Positions 25,764 through 33,150 of a stretch of 43,733 bases of DNA are shown piece after piece. The stretch comes from Spirochaetaceae bacterium (GTDB lineage: Bacteria > Spirochaetota > Spirochaetia > DSM-27196 > SLAA01), in NCBI GenBank assembly GCA_003556605.1, contig PWQX01000234.1:1-43733 (forward strand). Direction: 5' to 3'. The position numbers were made by a program, and so were the translations under genes. The notes beneath the pieces were generated by a model. The model was not told the DNA's origin and ran no database searches. It worked only from the letters and a program-made list of their open reading frames with translations. Positions within the stretch are counted from its first letter, which is position 1. Each line of letters opens with the position of its first letter.

Positions 25764-26689
25764 TCACCGGCAAGCTCGCGGGAGTGCTCGAGGTCGTTGA
25801 GCTGGCGCCGGCTCGGGTTCTCAACCGCTTCGAGCCTCTCGAGCAGACCCTTCAAAACGAGGCGCGCCTCGTCGCGGTCGGAGAGCGGCTTGAGCATAAG
25901 CGAGCCTTCGTACACATAGGAACGTTCAATCGGGGTCTTTGCCTGCGCGTAATCAGCACGCAGGCGCGCGTGCCGGCTTTCGCGGCGGCGCTCGCTCCAG
26001 TTGCGTGACCACAACCGCTCGGCCAGCCCGGTTACGACGCTGTCATATCGGACCTTGATCTCGCGCGCCTCGTAATCCTGCTCGTGCAGGTCGTAGGCGC
26101 GCCGGGCGAGCGACACCGCACGTGCGTCATTACCGAACGACAGCGGGCGGCCCGGCAGCTCGTCGTAGAGCTGCGACAGCAGAAAATGTGCCTCGGTATG
26201 ATCGGGGTCGCGCTCGAGAGCAGCTTCACCGAGATCGCGGACATCACTTGCCATAAACAGTGCTCGAATCACGCCGCGTATCAGCCCCCGCAAACCTTTC
26301 GCCGAACCTTTCCAGAAGTAGGCGCCGGCCAGATCGGGATCAAGCGCAATCGCTTCGGCGGCGTACTCCTCGGCCTTCTTCAGCCGCTCGCGCGCTACTC
26401 GGTCATCGAGTTCATCCGCGTGGTAGTAGAGCTCTACCTCGGCGACAATCGCGCGCGCGCGCCGCTTGACTAGACGTGCCCGCTCGACATCGTTCATACC
26501 TGTTGCCTCGAACGCGCCGCTGTCAAGCTCGTGCTCCAATCGTTCCAGGACCTCCTCGTGGTGGTCCTGAAAGTGTAGACGATCCAACTCACGCAGCAGA
26601 TCTTCAAACTCGGCCGCAAACGCTGCCGGGAGTGCCGCCGCGACGAACAGCACACCCAGTGCTCCAGCTCGCACTTGTCGCATCATCAC
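25751..26689 (-). CDS. periplasmic TPR-like repeat protein of unknown function
   Basis: This 312-residue protein begins with a signal peptide (about 1-26, cleavage probably after AALPAAFA). The rest is helical with TPR-like units: ARERLKKAEEYAAEAIALDP followed by DLAGAYFWKGSAKG, and LGEAALERDPDHTEAHFLLS. The C-terminus is rich in Arg/Glu and resembles a coiled coil. The start could be GTG 26689 (AAGGAG 7 bases upstream) or the ATG at 26686; the gene overlaps the ugd stop, so the two are co-translated. I do not recognise a specific family. Possible roles are scaffolding envelope or glycan-export complexes, but that is only suggested by ugd. Confidence 0.75.
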   Translation of the reverse strand: MMMRQVRAGALGVLFVAAALPAAFAAEFEDLLRELDRLHFQDHHEEVLERLEHELDSGAFEATGMNDVERARLVKRRARAIVAEVELYYHADELDDRVARERLKKAEEYAAEAIALDPDLAGAYFWKGSAKGLRGLIRGVIRALFMASDVRDLGEAALERDPDHTEAHFLLSQLYDELPGRPLSFGNDARAVSLARRAYDLHEQDYEAREIKVRYDSVVTGLAERLWSRNWSERRRESRHARLRADYAQAKTPIERSYVYEGSLMLKPLSDRDEARLVLKGLLERLEAVENPSRRQLNDLEHSRELAGDWGL

Positions 26690-28017
26690 CGTCCAACTCC
26701 TTTGTATGCAAAGCCAAATGAACGCGCTTTTTCCGGTTCGAGTACGTTGCGCGCGTCCATGATGAGGTTCCCGCGCATCTCCGCCTTAGCGCGCTCCAGG
26801 TCCAGGTTACGATACTCATTCCATTCAGTGGCAATCAAAAGGGCATCGGCGCCTTTGAGGGCATCGAACTCGTGTTCAAAGTACCGGATCTCATCGCCGA
26901 ACAGTTTCTTGAAATTATCCAACGCTTCCGGATCGTGCACCTGCACCTCGGCGCCCTCGTCGAGCAAGCGCTGCACAATTGTGATCGCGGGTGACTCGCG
27001 GATGTCGTCGGTTTCCGCCTTGAACGCCAACCCGAGCACCGCCGCCACCTTGCCCTTGAGCGCGCCGGCGCCACCCGCCATCTTGAGCAACCGGTTCACG
27101 ACCAATCCCTTCATGTGTTCGTTGGCCGAAATAACCTCGCGGACGAGACTCATGTCAACACCGTATGAGTCGCCGGTTGAGACCAGCGCGCGCGTGTCCT
27201 TAGGAAAACAACTACCACCGAAGCCGGGACCCGGATGGAGGAACTTCGGGCTGATCCGTCCGTCCATTCCCATGCTGTGCGCTATCACGTGGATATCCGC
27301 ACCGGCCGCCTCGGCGAGCGTCGCCATCTGGTTGATGAAGGTGATCTTCGTCGCAAGGAAGGCGTTGGAAGCGTACTTGATGAGCTCGGCGGTCTCAAGA
27401 CCGCACCACACCATCGGGACGTGGATGAGGTTCAGCGCACGGTAGACATCCTCCATGTACTCCCGCGCCTTCGGCGCCTCGTAGCCGAGAACCAGGCGAT
27501 CCGGGTGAAAGAAATCCTGCACCGCCTTACCTTCGCGCAGAAACTCGGGATTGGAGACGACCGCAAAGGCCGGATCCGGCCCTTCGGCAGATTCGCCGGT
27601 GAGCTCGCTCAAGCGCCCCTTCACCCACCGGTTTGTGCCCACCGGCACGGTGGATTTGCACACCACCACCTTGAAGCCGTTGAGGTTTTTCGCAACCGAG
27701 CCAACCGCCTGCTCCACTTGCGAAAGGTCGGCTTCCCCGTTCTCCGATTGCGGGGTCCCCACCGCCAGAAACACTATCTCGGCGTTCCGGATTGCTCTGT
27801 CAATATCGGCCGTGAACTCGAGACGACCCGATTCCAGATTGCGCCTCAGGTAATCTTCCAGCCCCAACTCGTAAATGGTGGGAATACCCCTGTTCAGCTT
27901 CTCCACGATCTCCGGATTCACATCTACAGCGGTGACGTAGTTGCCGAAGTCCGACAGGCCCACCGACGAAACTAACCCGACGTATCCTGTACCGATGACA
28001 GCAATATTCTTCGCCAT
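26686..28017 (-). CDS. ugd: UDP-glucose 6-dehydrogenase
   Basis: This 443-residue enzyme oxidises UDP-glucose to UDP-glucuronate with two NAD+. The N-terminal Rossmann motif is IAVIGTGYVGLVSSVGLSDF. CKSTVPVGTNRWVKG and VSNPEFLREGKAVQDFFHPD (active-site Glu) follow, then ELIKYASNAFLATKITFINQ, and the catalytic Cys at about 270 in GPGFGGSCFPKDTRAL. The C-terminal NAD/UDP domain has LGLAFKAETDDIRESPA. ATG 28017 is chosen because the Rossmann strand starts three residues later and a promoter ends 9 bases upstream; the longer frame to 28080 has no family resemblance. It probably feeds uronic acid to the polysaccharide island downstream. Confidence 0.95.
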   Translation of the reverse strand: MAKNIAVIGTGYVGLVSSVGLSDFGNYVTAVDVNPEIVEKLNRGIPTIYELGLEDYLRRNLESGRLEFTADIDRAIRNAEIVFLAVGTPQSENGEADLSQVEQAVGSVAKNLNGFKVVVCKSTVPVGTNRWVKGRLSELTGESAEGPDPAFAVVSNPEFLREGKAVQDFFHPDRLVLGYEAPKAREYMEDVYRALNLIHVPMVWCGLETAELIKYASNAFLATKITFINQMATLAEAAGADIHVIAHSMGMDGRISPKFLHPGPGFGGSCFPKDTRALVSTGDSYGVDMSLVREVISANEHMKGLVVNRLLKMAGGAGALKGKVAAVLGLAFKAETDDIRESPAITIVQRLLDEGAEVQVHDPEALDNFKKLFGDEIRYFEHEFDALKGADALLIATEWNEYRNLDLERAKAEMRGNLIMDARNVLEPEKARSFGFAYKGVGR

Positions 28018-28026
28018 AATAGGGGG

Positions 28027-28055
28027 ATAATGCACCAAACCGCCGGACTGCTCAA
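28027..28055 (-). promoter_or_regulatory. predicted promoter for ugd (near-leaderless)
   Basis: On the minus strand TTGAGC (28055-28050), a 17-base spacer and CATTAT (28032-28027), 4/6 matches each. The expected start is about 3 bases ahead of the ugd ATG; there is no Shine-Dalgarno sequence. Confidence 0.45.
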
Positions 28056-28134
28056 CCCGCTTGCCCGGGCCCGCCGGCAACCCCGGCTCGGCTCGCCGCC
28101 TGCCCAGAGTCGCCGCCGCCCCCGGGACTGCAAG

Positions 28135-28214
28135 GCCGGTGGTTTTACGACCGGCGTTCCCTCAGGATTCTGTCGCGTTGTTAACAATGTATACATTCAC
28201 GGTTGTTAACAGCC
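28135..28214 (+). repeat. dispersed ~80-bp intergenic repeat, copy A
   Basis: The copy opens with a perfect 6-bp inverted repeat (GCCGGT, nine bases, ACCGGC), then CCTCAGGATTCTG, seven bases, GTTAACA, 18 bases and GTTAACAGCC. It is nearly identical in layout to copy B (21047-21124). It is 80 bp upstream of the ugd -35 box and points toward the 23-bp tandem array. Confidence 0.7.
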
Positions 28215-28216
28215 AA

Positions 28217-28337
28217 TGCCTACGGCATCGCTGCAAGCCCGCGTGCGGCATCGCTGCAAGCCCACCTACGGCATCGCTGCAAGCTCACCTACGGCATCGC
28301 TGCAAGCTCGCGTGCGGCATCGCTGCAAGCCTGCTGC
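28217..28337. repeat. 23-bp tandem repeat, five copies
   Basis: Copies with invariant core GGCATCGCTGCAAGC start at 28224, 28247, 28270, 28293 and 28316; the variable 8-base remainder alternates between CGCGTGC-like and CACCTAC-like forms. A partial unit (CCTAC) precedes the first. The copies abut without spacers, so this is not CRISPR. The period is not a multiple of three, so the array is unlikely to be a coding repeat. Confidence 0.9.
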
Positions 28338-28576
28338 GGACGCATTTCCCGGCGGGAGCGGGGCGGGCAGTACTGCCGCAGCCGTCACTTACCCACCGGG
28401 CATTCGGCTTATCGCGCACCGGCAGGCATTGCAACTCGCTGGGGGCGGGCTTCGCCGGACATGTGGCTTTCCGCGGCCGGGGAGGTGCGAACCCATTACG
28501 GGCGGTACCTCCCGGGGTGCGGCACCGCGGCGACGGGACACGCCGCGGGAGCGAGGTATGGGAGTTGGCCGAGTTT

Positions 28577-28651
28577 GTGTTAACAATGCGGCACATACGC
28601 ACGCTAACAACGCTGCAAAATGCTGAGGTACAGGGTCGCGAGAAATCCCCC
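28577..28651 (-). repeat. dispersed ~80-bp intergenic repeat, copy C (inverted)
   Basis: Read on the minus strand this gives GGGGGATTTCTCGCGACCC, then CCTCAGCATTTTG, then a TTGTTAGCG block, and TTGTTAACAC. It aligns with copies A and B over its whole length but is more diverged. It faces copy A across about 360 bp that contain the 23-bp array. Confidence 0.6.
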
Positions 28652-28720
28652 AGCATCTCGCGGCATCCCCGAGCATCCCCCAGCATCTCGCAGCATCCCC
28701 CAGCATCTCGCGGCATCCCC
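28651..28720. repeat. 10-bp tandem repeat, seven units
   Basis: Seven consecutive decamers of the form C-A/G-GCAT-C-(TCG or CCC), for example CAGCATCTCG and CGGCATCCCC. They partly alternate to give a 20-bp higher-order period. It lies directly outside repeat copy C and about 250 bp upstream of the AbiEi-like gene. Confidence 0.8.
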
Positions 28721-28967
28721 GGGGTCTTCAGGCGGCTCCGGACGTCTTCACGCAAACGCGCGAATGGCGGCATAGCGCTTCGACCCCCTCGGGGCCCAAG
28801 CGAGCCTGGCGCGCGCATGGCCCCGGCGGGGGCGGACACGAACCCCGCCCCGGTCCAGTCGGGGTGCCGGGAAGCGCCCTGAGACAATGTGTGTGCGGGG
28901 TAGGGAGCGAGGCGCTCAAGCAAAGCGGCGCGACGTGGGAGGCGGTGGTAGGGTTGATGGAGGGTTT

Positions 28968-30194
28968 ATGGATTTCAATGCGTTTCGGGAGGTGGTGCGG
29001 CGGCGGGTCTGCTTCAGCTTCGCCGATGTGCGAGATATGGTCGGCATTAAGCCGGCGAGTCTGAGGGTGCAGCTGTCACGATGGTGCGAGGAGGGTCAGC
29101 TAGCTCGATTGCGCAAGGGCCTGTACGCTTTGGCACCGAAGCATAGGCTGCTGCCGCTGCGGGCGCCGGTCGTTGCAAATCTCTTGGTGCAACCATCGTA
29201 CATCACCGGACTGTGGGCGCTGGAGCATCACGGCCTGATCTCGCCGCACGGCGATGAGGAAGAGGGCCACTGGCGCGGCGAGCCGGCCGGCATATATACG
29301 TGTGCCGGGATCCCACGGACGCGTGACTACGAGAATGAGCTCGGGCGGTTTCGCTACTATAAGCTCAAACCGGAGCTGTTGTTCGGGGCACAGAAGACCC
29401 GGGTAGGACGCGATTGGGTATGGATGGCAACGCCGGAGAAGGCACTGCTGGACTACTTTTTCGTCACGCCGCATGACTGGCGCGTGCGGCGGATTCTGGA
29501 ACGCGGTTTCCAGCGCCTCAATTCGCTGGACCTCGAGATGCTGCGCTTCATGGCCGTGCGGTATCGCTCGCCGCGGCTGGCGGAAATCGTGGGACGCTGG
29601 CGGATGCTTGCGCGGCGCGAGCGGCTGTTTGCTGCGCGCTGGATGACACCGCCGCAGCCGGCGCACAGCGACGGCGGCATCCAAGCGGCTGAAGCGGCCG
29701 CGGGGCGTGACTCAACTCGGGCCGATACGCGCTTTGACGTCGCGCATGTTCTGGGGAAGATGGCGAAGGAGCCGGTGTGGCCGGCTAGTAAGCCGGCGGC
29801 GCCGGCGTTTGCACTGGATCAGCTTTCGAGCGAGGAGTTTTTCATCGGCGGGGAGGCGCAGTTGCTGTTGGGACGGCCGATTGCAAACACCATTGAAGGC
29901 AACTGGGGACGCAAGTCGGCGAAGCGGCATCACTCGTGGCACATGCTGAGTGATGAGCCGTTTGTGAAGGAATACCAGCTGCCGGTTTGGTTTACGCAGC
30001 GCCTCTGGTTTCACCGGCTGCTGAAGTGGGAGGATATGCAGCGCTGCCGGCGGCTGAGACTGCGACCGCGCTGGCACCGGATGAAGGAGTGGTCACGCGA
30101 GACCAAACGCCGGCATCGTGAGGACCCCGAATGGTTTCCCGCGCACGATGACTTCAAGCAGTTCGGCTTGGAATACTTGTTCTTCCCGGACTAG
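28968..30194 (+). CDS. orphan AbiEi-like winged-helix protein with unknown C-terminal domain
   Basis: This 408-residue protein begins with an AbiEi-type winged helix: VCFSFADVRDMVGIKPASLR, then RWCEEGQLARLRKGLYAL (about 30-65). The antitoxin/regulator core follows, with QPSYITGLWALEHHGLI, a variable loop, and TPEKALLDYFFVTP (the conserved late motif, about 165-178). After an Ala/Gly/Asp linker (about 230-260) there is a ~145-residue C-terminal domain rich in Trp, Arg and His (SAKRHHSWHMLSDEPFVKEY, QRLWFHRLLKWEDM) that I do not recognise. No AbiEii nucleotidyltransferase gene is adjacent on either side. ATG 28968 has GGAGGG just upstream and begins at the first helix; the frame is open to 28887 over low-complexity sequence. 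Confidence 0.78.
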   Translation: MDFNAFREVVRRRVCFSFADVRDMVGIKPASLRVQLSRWCEEGQLARLRKGLYALAPKHRLLPLRAPVVANLLVQPSYITGLWALEHHGLISPHGDEEEGHWRGEPAGIYTCAGIPRTRDYENELGRFRYYKLKPELLFGAQKTRVGRDWVWMATPEKALLDYFFVTPHDWRVRRILERGFQRLNSLDLEMLRFMAVRYRSPRLAEIVGRWRMLARRERLFAARWMTPPQPAHSDGGIQAAEAAAGRDSTRADTRFDVAHVLGKMAKEPVWPASKPAAPAFALDQLSSEEFFIGGEAQLLLGRPIANTIEGNWGRKSAKRHHSWHMLSDEPFVKEYQLPVWFTQRLWFHRLLKWEDMQRCRRLRLRPRWHRMKEWSRETKRRHREDPEWFPAHDDFKQFGLEYLFFPD

Positions 30195-30483
30195 CGTGTC
30201 GCGAAAGACCCAGGACCTCGGCGTAAACTCGGCAGGTCTTGTGGTACATCGCGTCGAAGGTAAGCTCACGCTCATAGCGGGAACGACCGGCAGCGCCCAT
30301 GCGGGCACGAAGCTCCGGGTCGCGAAGCGCCTCGGCTACATCACCGCGCTCACCGAGGAACTCAACCTGGTGATCAACACCGAGCTCATCGACGAGGTTG
30401 CGGCAAGCATCGAGCAATGGGCCATCGCCGACGAGCCGCAGCCGACACTCGGGCAAGCAGCAGTGCTCGCGGCAGATGATCAC
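30154..30483 (-). pseudogene. remnant of a GT4 glycosyltransferase with internal deletion
   Basis: The minus-strand frame reads CRLRLVGDGPLLDACRNLVD and DHQVEFLGERGDV, a normal GT4 donor-domain start. It then jumps to AEALRDPELRARMGAAGRSR and ends FDAMYHKTCRVYAEVLGL, the usual GT4 C-terminus. The whole N-terminal half and about 60-70 residues that should hold the EX7E donor site are missing, the deletion joint being near 30330-30342. It lies 34 bp downstream of an intact GT4 gene on the same strand and its tail overlaps the end of the AbiEi-like gene. It is almost certainly non-functional. Confidence 0.75.
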
Positions 30484-30516
30484 CGAGGAGCTAATCGGGC
30501 GCGCCGAATGCGCAAC

Positions 30517-31683
30517 TCAATTGAGCGGGTCATCGGTAGCAGTGCTCCCGGCCGGCGGCAAACCCATCGCGGTTAGATACCGCGCGAGTATCGCCGGGAG
30601 CTGGAACTCGCCGGCGCGCGCTTGCAGCCGGTCGCCGGGGATCGGGCTGTCGAGGCTCCGGCCAAGCGTATCGGCGAGTGCCGCCCCGTCGCCCGGGCGC
30701 ACGAGCGGCCCAAGCCGGCCCCATTCGAGCAGCTCCTTGGCCCCACCGGGGCAGTCGGTGGCTACGACCGGAACGCCGAGCGCCATGGCCTCCAACACGA
30801 CATTGGGGCTTCCCTCGTAAAGCGACGGAAGACAAAACACGTCGGCGCGCGCGATACAGGCATAGGGATTGGCGAGATACCCGGGCATGGAAACGCTCTC
30901 ACCGAGGCCGAGCTCTTCGATGAGGCGCTCGAGGCGCGGGCGCTCGAGGCCTTCCCCGAGGATGACGGCGCGTACGTTCGTCCGCCGAACGCGTAAGCGC
31001 GCGACGGCGCGCAGAAGCGTCGGGAAATCCTTTTGGCTGCTGAGCGATCCGACTGAGATGATGATCTGCGACGGTGAGCGCGGCCGAGAGGCGAGCCACG
31101 GGTGCTCGGGCGTCTCGGCAGCGAGACGCTGCACGCGCTCAACATCGATGGGGTTGCCGATGACCCGTACTTGTTCCGGACGTACGACGCGGCGCGACAC
31201 GAGCCCGGTGCGCGTATCCACACTGTTCACGATCACCGCCCGCGCGCGGGGGTAGGCGCGGCGCATGAGCGCGAGCATAAGGGCGCCGCGCAATCCCGGA
31301 TAGGTTTGCGGAACGACGACGTTGGCTTCCCGCACCACCACGGGCACCTTTACCCCCGCGCGCGCCGCCCGGGCGGCCGCCCGCAGCGCGACGACGTTCA
31401 CGTAGTTGAGCGTAGACAGGAGCACGCTCGGGCGCGCCTGCCCGAGGTACGCGGCGAGCGGCTTCACGGCGCGCCGTGCGCGACCGGCGTGCAGGTTCAC
31501 GACACGGACAGCCTCGGGCACCTGTTCGAGCAGCGGGCCCTGCGCCTGGACGAGAACGAGATCAACCGCAAAACCGGCACCGGCGAGCGCCGCGGCGAGG
31601 GTGAGCATTACGCGCTGTGCGCCCCCGGCGCCGAGATCACGCACGAACAGCGCAACAAGGGTGCCCCTGCCGTACGGCGACAT
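30517..31683 (-). CDS. GT4-family glycosyltransferase
   Basis: This 388-residue GT-B enzyme probably adds a sugar in surface-polysaccharide assembly. The acceptor-side start is LVALFVRDLGAGGAQRVMLT with the GGA-R loop typical of GT4. The donor domain begins IIISVGSLSSQKDFPTLLRA, with VILGEGLERPRLERLIEELG and the EX7E motif in LPSLYEGSPNVVLEAM. ATG 31683 is preferred over the longer frame to 31752 because AGGTAAAG lies just upstream, the GT fold starts at residue 6, and the alternative would overlap the divergent phosphotransferase gene. The sugar specificity cannot be inferred. Confidence 0.9.
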   Translation of the reverse strand: MSPYGRGTLVALFVRDLGAGGAQRVMLTLAAALAGAGFAVDLVLVQAQGPLLEQVPEAVRVVNLHAGRARRAVKPLAAYLGQARPSVLLSTLNYVNVVALRAAARAARAGVKVPVVVREANVVVPQTYPGLRGALMLALMRRAYPRARAVIVNSVDTRTGLVSRRVVRPEQVRVIGNPIDVERVQRLAAETPEHPWLASRPRSPSQIIISVGSLSSQKDFPTLLRAVARLRVRRTNVRAVILGEGLERPRLERLIEELGLGESVSMPGYLANPYACIARADVFCLPSLYEGSPNVVLEAMALGVPVVATDCPGGAKELLEWGRLGPLVRPGDGAALADTLGRSLDSPIPGDRLQARAGEFQLPAILARYLTAMGLPPAGSTATDDPLN

Positions 31684-31684
31684 C

Positions 31685-31713
31685 TTTACCTGCGCTTCGA
31701 ATTGCGGTAATCT
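31685..31713 (+). promoter_or_regulatory. predicted promoter for the sugar-phosphate transferase gene (near-leaderless)
   Basis: TTTACC (31685-31690), a 17-base spacer and TAATCT (31708-31713), 4/6 matches each, occupy the 40-bp divergent gap. The expected transcription start is about 3-4 bases ahead of ATG 31724. Confidence 0.4.
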
Positions 31714-31723
31714 GCGGACTACG

Positions 31724-33085
31724 ATGCGTCGCAACTTCATTAAGCTCATCATCTTCCTGGGCGATTTTGCCTTGCTGTTCGCAGCCCTCGCAGTCTCATT
31801 GCTGTGGCGCGACGGCTTCGACGGCTTTGTTCCCTACTTTCTACAACATATTCCCGCCTTTTCGATAGTATTCCCGTTATGGTGCGTCGTGTTCTACATC
31901 GGTGACCTCTACAACTTCAGCGTACAGCTCAACCACCGCCGCTACTCGTATCTGCTTGCGGTGAGCATCGCTCTGGCGGTCGGGTTCTTTTACGCCTTTC
32001 CGGGGCTGGAGCTGACTCCCAAAACAAATCTGCTGCGCATCGCGGTGGTATTCACGGTGTTGTTCTACGGCTGGCGTACCTTGGTTACCCGAACGCTCGA
32101 CCAGTTGGGCATACACCGGCCGGTACTGCTGGTGGGCTCCGACAAACAGTCACTCGAGATCGCCCGGAAGCTGATTGCCGACGCGCGAATGGGATATCGC
32201 ATCGTGGGAATCGTGGAGGACAACGGCTCGCCGGTTCCCGAGGAGATTCTGAACGCGCATAACACGAAGCTCTTGCGTCAGCCTGACGAGATCAGGGCAC
32301 TCGTTGAGCGCAAGCAGGTGCATACGGTAGTGGTGAGCGACCACAACTTCGTCGCGCTGTACAAGATTCTGTATCAGCTTATTCCGCTGGGGGTGTATTT
32401 CTTCCGGCTCACGACGTTCTGGGAAGACTTCGATCAGTCGATTCCGGTCTTTTCGGCGCATGAGACCTGGTTCCTCGAGAACATCAACCGGCGCCTCAGC
32501 CGCGCTTCGGATGTAGTCAAACGCGGCTTCGACATCGTCGTCACACTATTGCTACTGCCGGCGGCGATTCCTCTTGCGCTGTTCACCGCGCTCGCGGTGC
32601 GGATATCCGGGCGCGGGCCGGTGATATATTCGCAGACTCGACTCGGCAAAAACGAACAGCCGTTTACGATCTACAAGTTCCGATCGATGGTGCCGGACGC
32701 CGAGCTCAACGGTCCGCAGTGGGCGAGCACCGGCGACCCGCGCGTTACCCGCGTGGGTCAGTTCATCCGCAGGAGCCGGCTCGACGAGCTTCCGCAGCTG
32801 TACAACATACTGCGCGGCGAAATGAGCCTCGTCGGTCCGCGACCCGAGCGTCCTGAGTTCGTGCGGGAGCTCACGAAAACCATCCCTCATTACCGCCTGC
32901 GGCACATGGTCAAACCCGGGCTCAGCGGCTGGGCGCAGGTGCAGTATCGCTACGGGTCAAACGAAGAGGACGCCGGAGTGAAACTGATGTACGATCTGTA
33001 CTACGTGAAGAATGCTTCGATCATCCTGGACACCAAGGTTCTGCTCAAAACGGCGGCCATCGTGCTAACGCAAGGCGGCTTGTAG
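31724..33085 (+). CDS. polyprenyl-phosphate glycosyl-1-phosphate transferase initiating exopolysaccharide synthesis
   Basis: This 453-residue WbaP/EpsE-type enzyme should transfer a hexose-1-phosphate from UDP-sugar to undecaprenyl phosphate. Four hydrophobic segments (about 5-120) are followed by a CoA-binding-like domain (RPVLLVGSDKQSLEIARKLI) and a further membrane segment (FDIVVTLLLLPAAIPLALFT). The catalytic tail carries YSQTRLGKNEQPFTIYKFRS, then RRSRLDELPQLYNILRGEMS, then VGPRPERPEF and KPGLSGWAQV. It starts ATG 31724 (MRRNFIKLIIFLGDFAL). This is the committing step for the polymer built by the GT genes around it. Confidence 0.93.
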   Translation: MRRNFIKLIIFLGDFALLFAALAVSLLWRDGFDGFVPYFLQHIPAFSIVFPLWCVVFYIGDLYNFSVQLNHRRYSYLLAVSIALAVGFFYAFPGLELTPKTNLLRIAVVFTVLFYGWRTLVTRTLDQLGIHRPVLLVGSDKQSLEIARKLIADARMGYRIVGIVEDNGSPVPEEILNAHNTKLLRQPDEIRALVERKQVHTVVVSDHNFVALYKILYQLIPLGVYFFRLTTFWEDFDQSIPVFSAHETWFLENINRRLSRASDVVKRGFDIVVTLLLLPAAIPLALFTALAVRISGRGPVIYSQTRLGKNEQPFTIYKFRSMVPDAELNGPQWASTGDPRVTRVGQFIRRSRLDELPQLYNILRGEMSLVGPRPERPEFVRELTKTIPHYRLRHMVKPGLSGWAQVQYRYGSNEEDAGVKLMYDLYYVKNASIILDTKVLLKTAAIVLTQGGL

Positions 33086-33094
33086 CGGGCAAGC

Positions 33095-33124
33095 TCGACG
33101 CGGTCTACCCGCCGGGGATATAAT
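33095..33124 (+). promoter_or_regulatory. predicted promoter for the Wzi-like gene
   Basis: TCGACG (33095-33100), an 18-base spacer and a perfect TATAAT (33119-33124). GGAGG at 33136-33140 then lies 10 bases ahead of ATG 33151, so this gene has a conventional leader. Confidence 0.55.
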
Positions 33125-33150
33125 ACGCGCCACTCGGAGGCTACAGACGG

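Larger units (their letters stand above)
28018..28967. other. 950-bp repeat-rich noncoding region
   Basis: No credible gene is seen between ugd (-) and the AbiEi-like gene (+). Several open frames exist on both strands but they translate into low-complexity peptides that follow the DNA repeats. The region holds the ugd promoter, dispersed repeat copies A (forward) and C (inverted), a 23-bp tandem array between them and a 10-bp tandem array beyond copy C. Base composition is C/G-rich with scattered CCCCGGC-type blocks. Confidence 0.7.

Noticed and set aside
28217-28337. Possible CRISPR array
   Set aside because: The repeats are contiguous with no unique spacers, and there are no cas genes.
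28285-28923. Long minus-strand frame and overlapping + strand frames in the repeat region
   Set aside because: Peptides are low complexity, follow the DNA repeats in shifting frames and show no domain; GC-rich DNA gives such frames by chance.
30118-30576. Plus-strand frame opposite the glycosyltransferase remnant
   Set aside because: The minus strand carries clear GT4 similarity; the plus-strand peptide has none and is a shadow.
31406-31723. Long + strand extension ahead of the sugar-phosphate transferase
   Set aside because: It is the complement of the divergent GT4 gene; the membrane protein starts MRRNFIKL at 31724.
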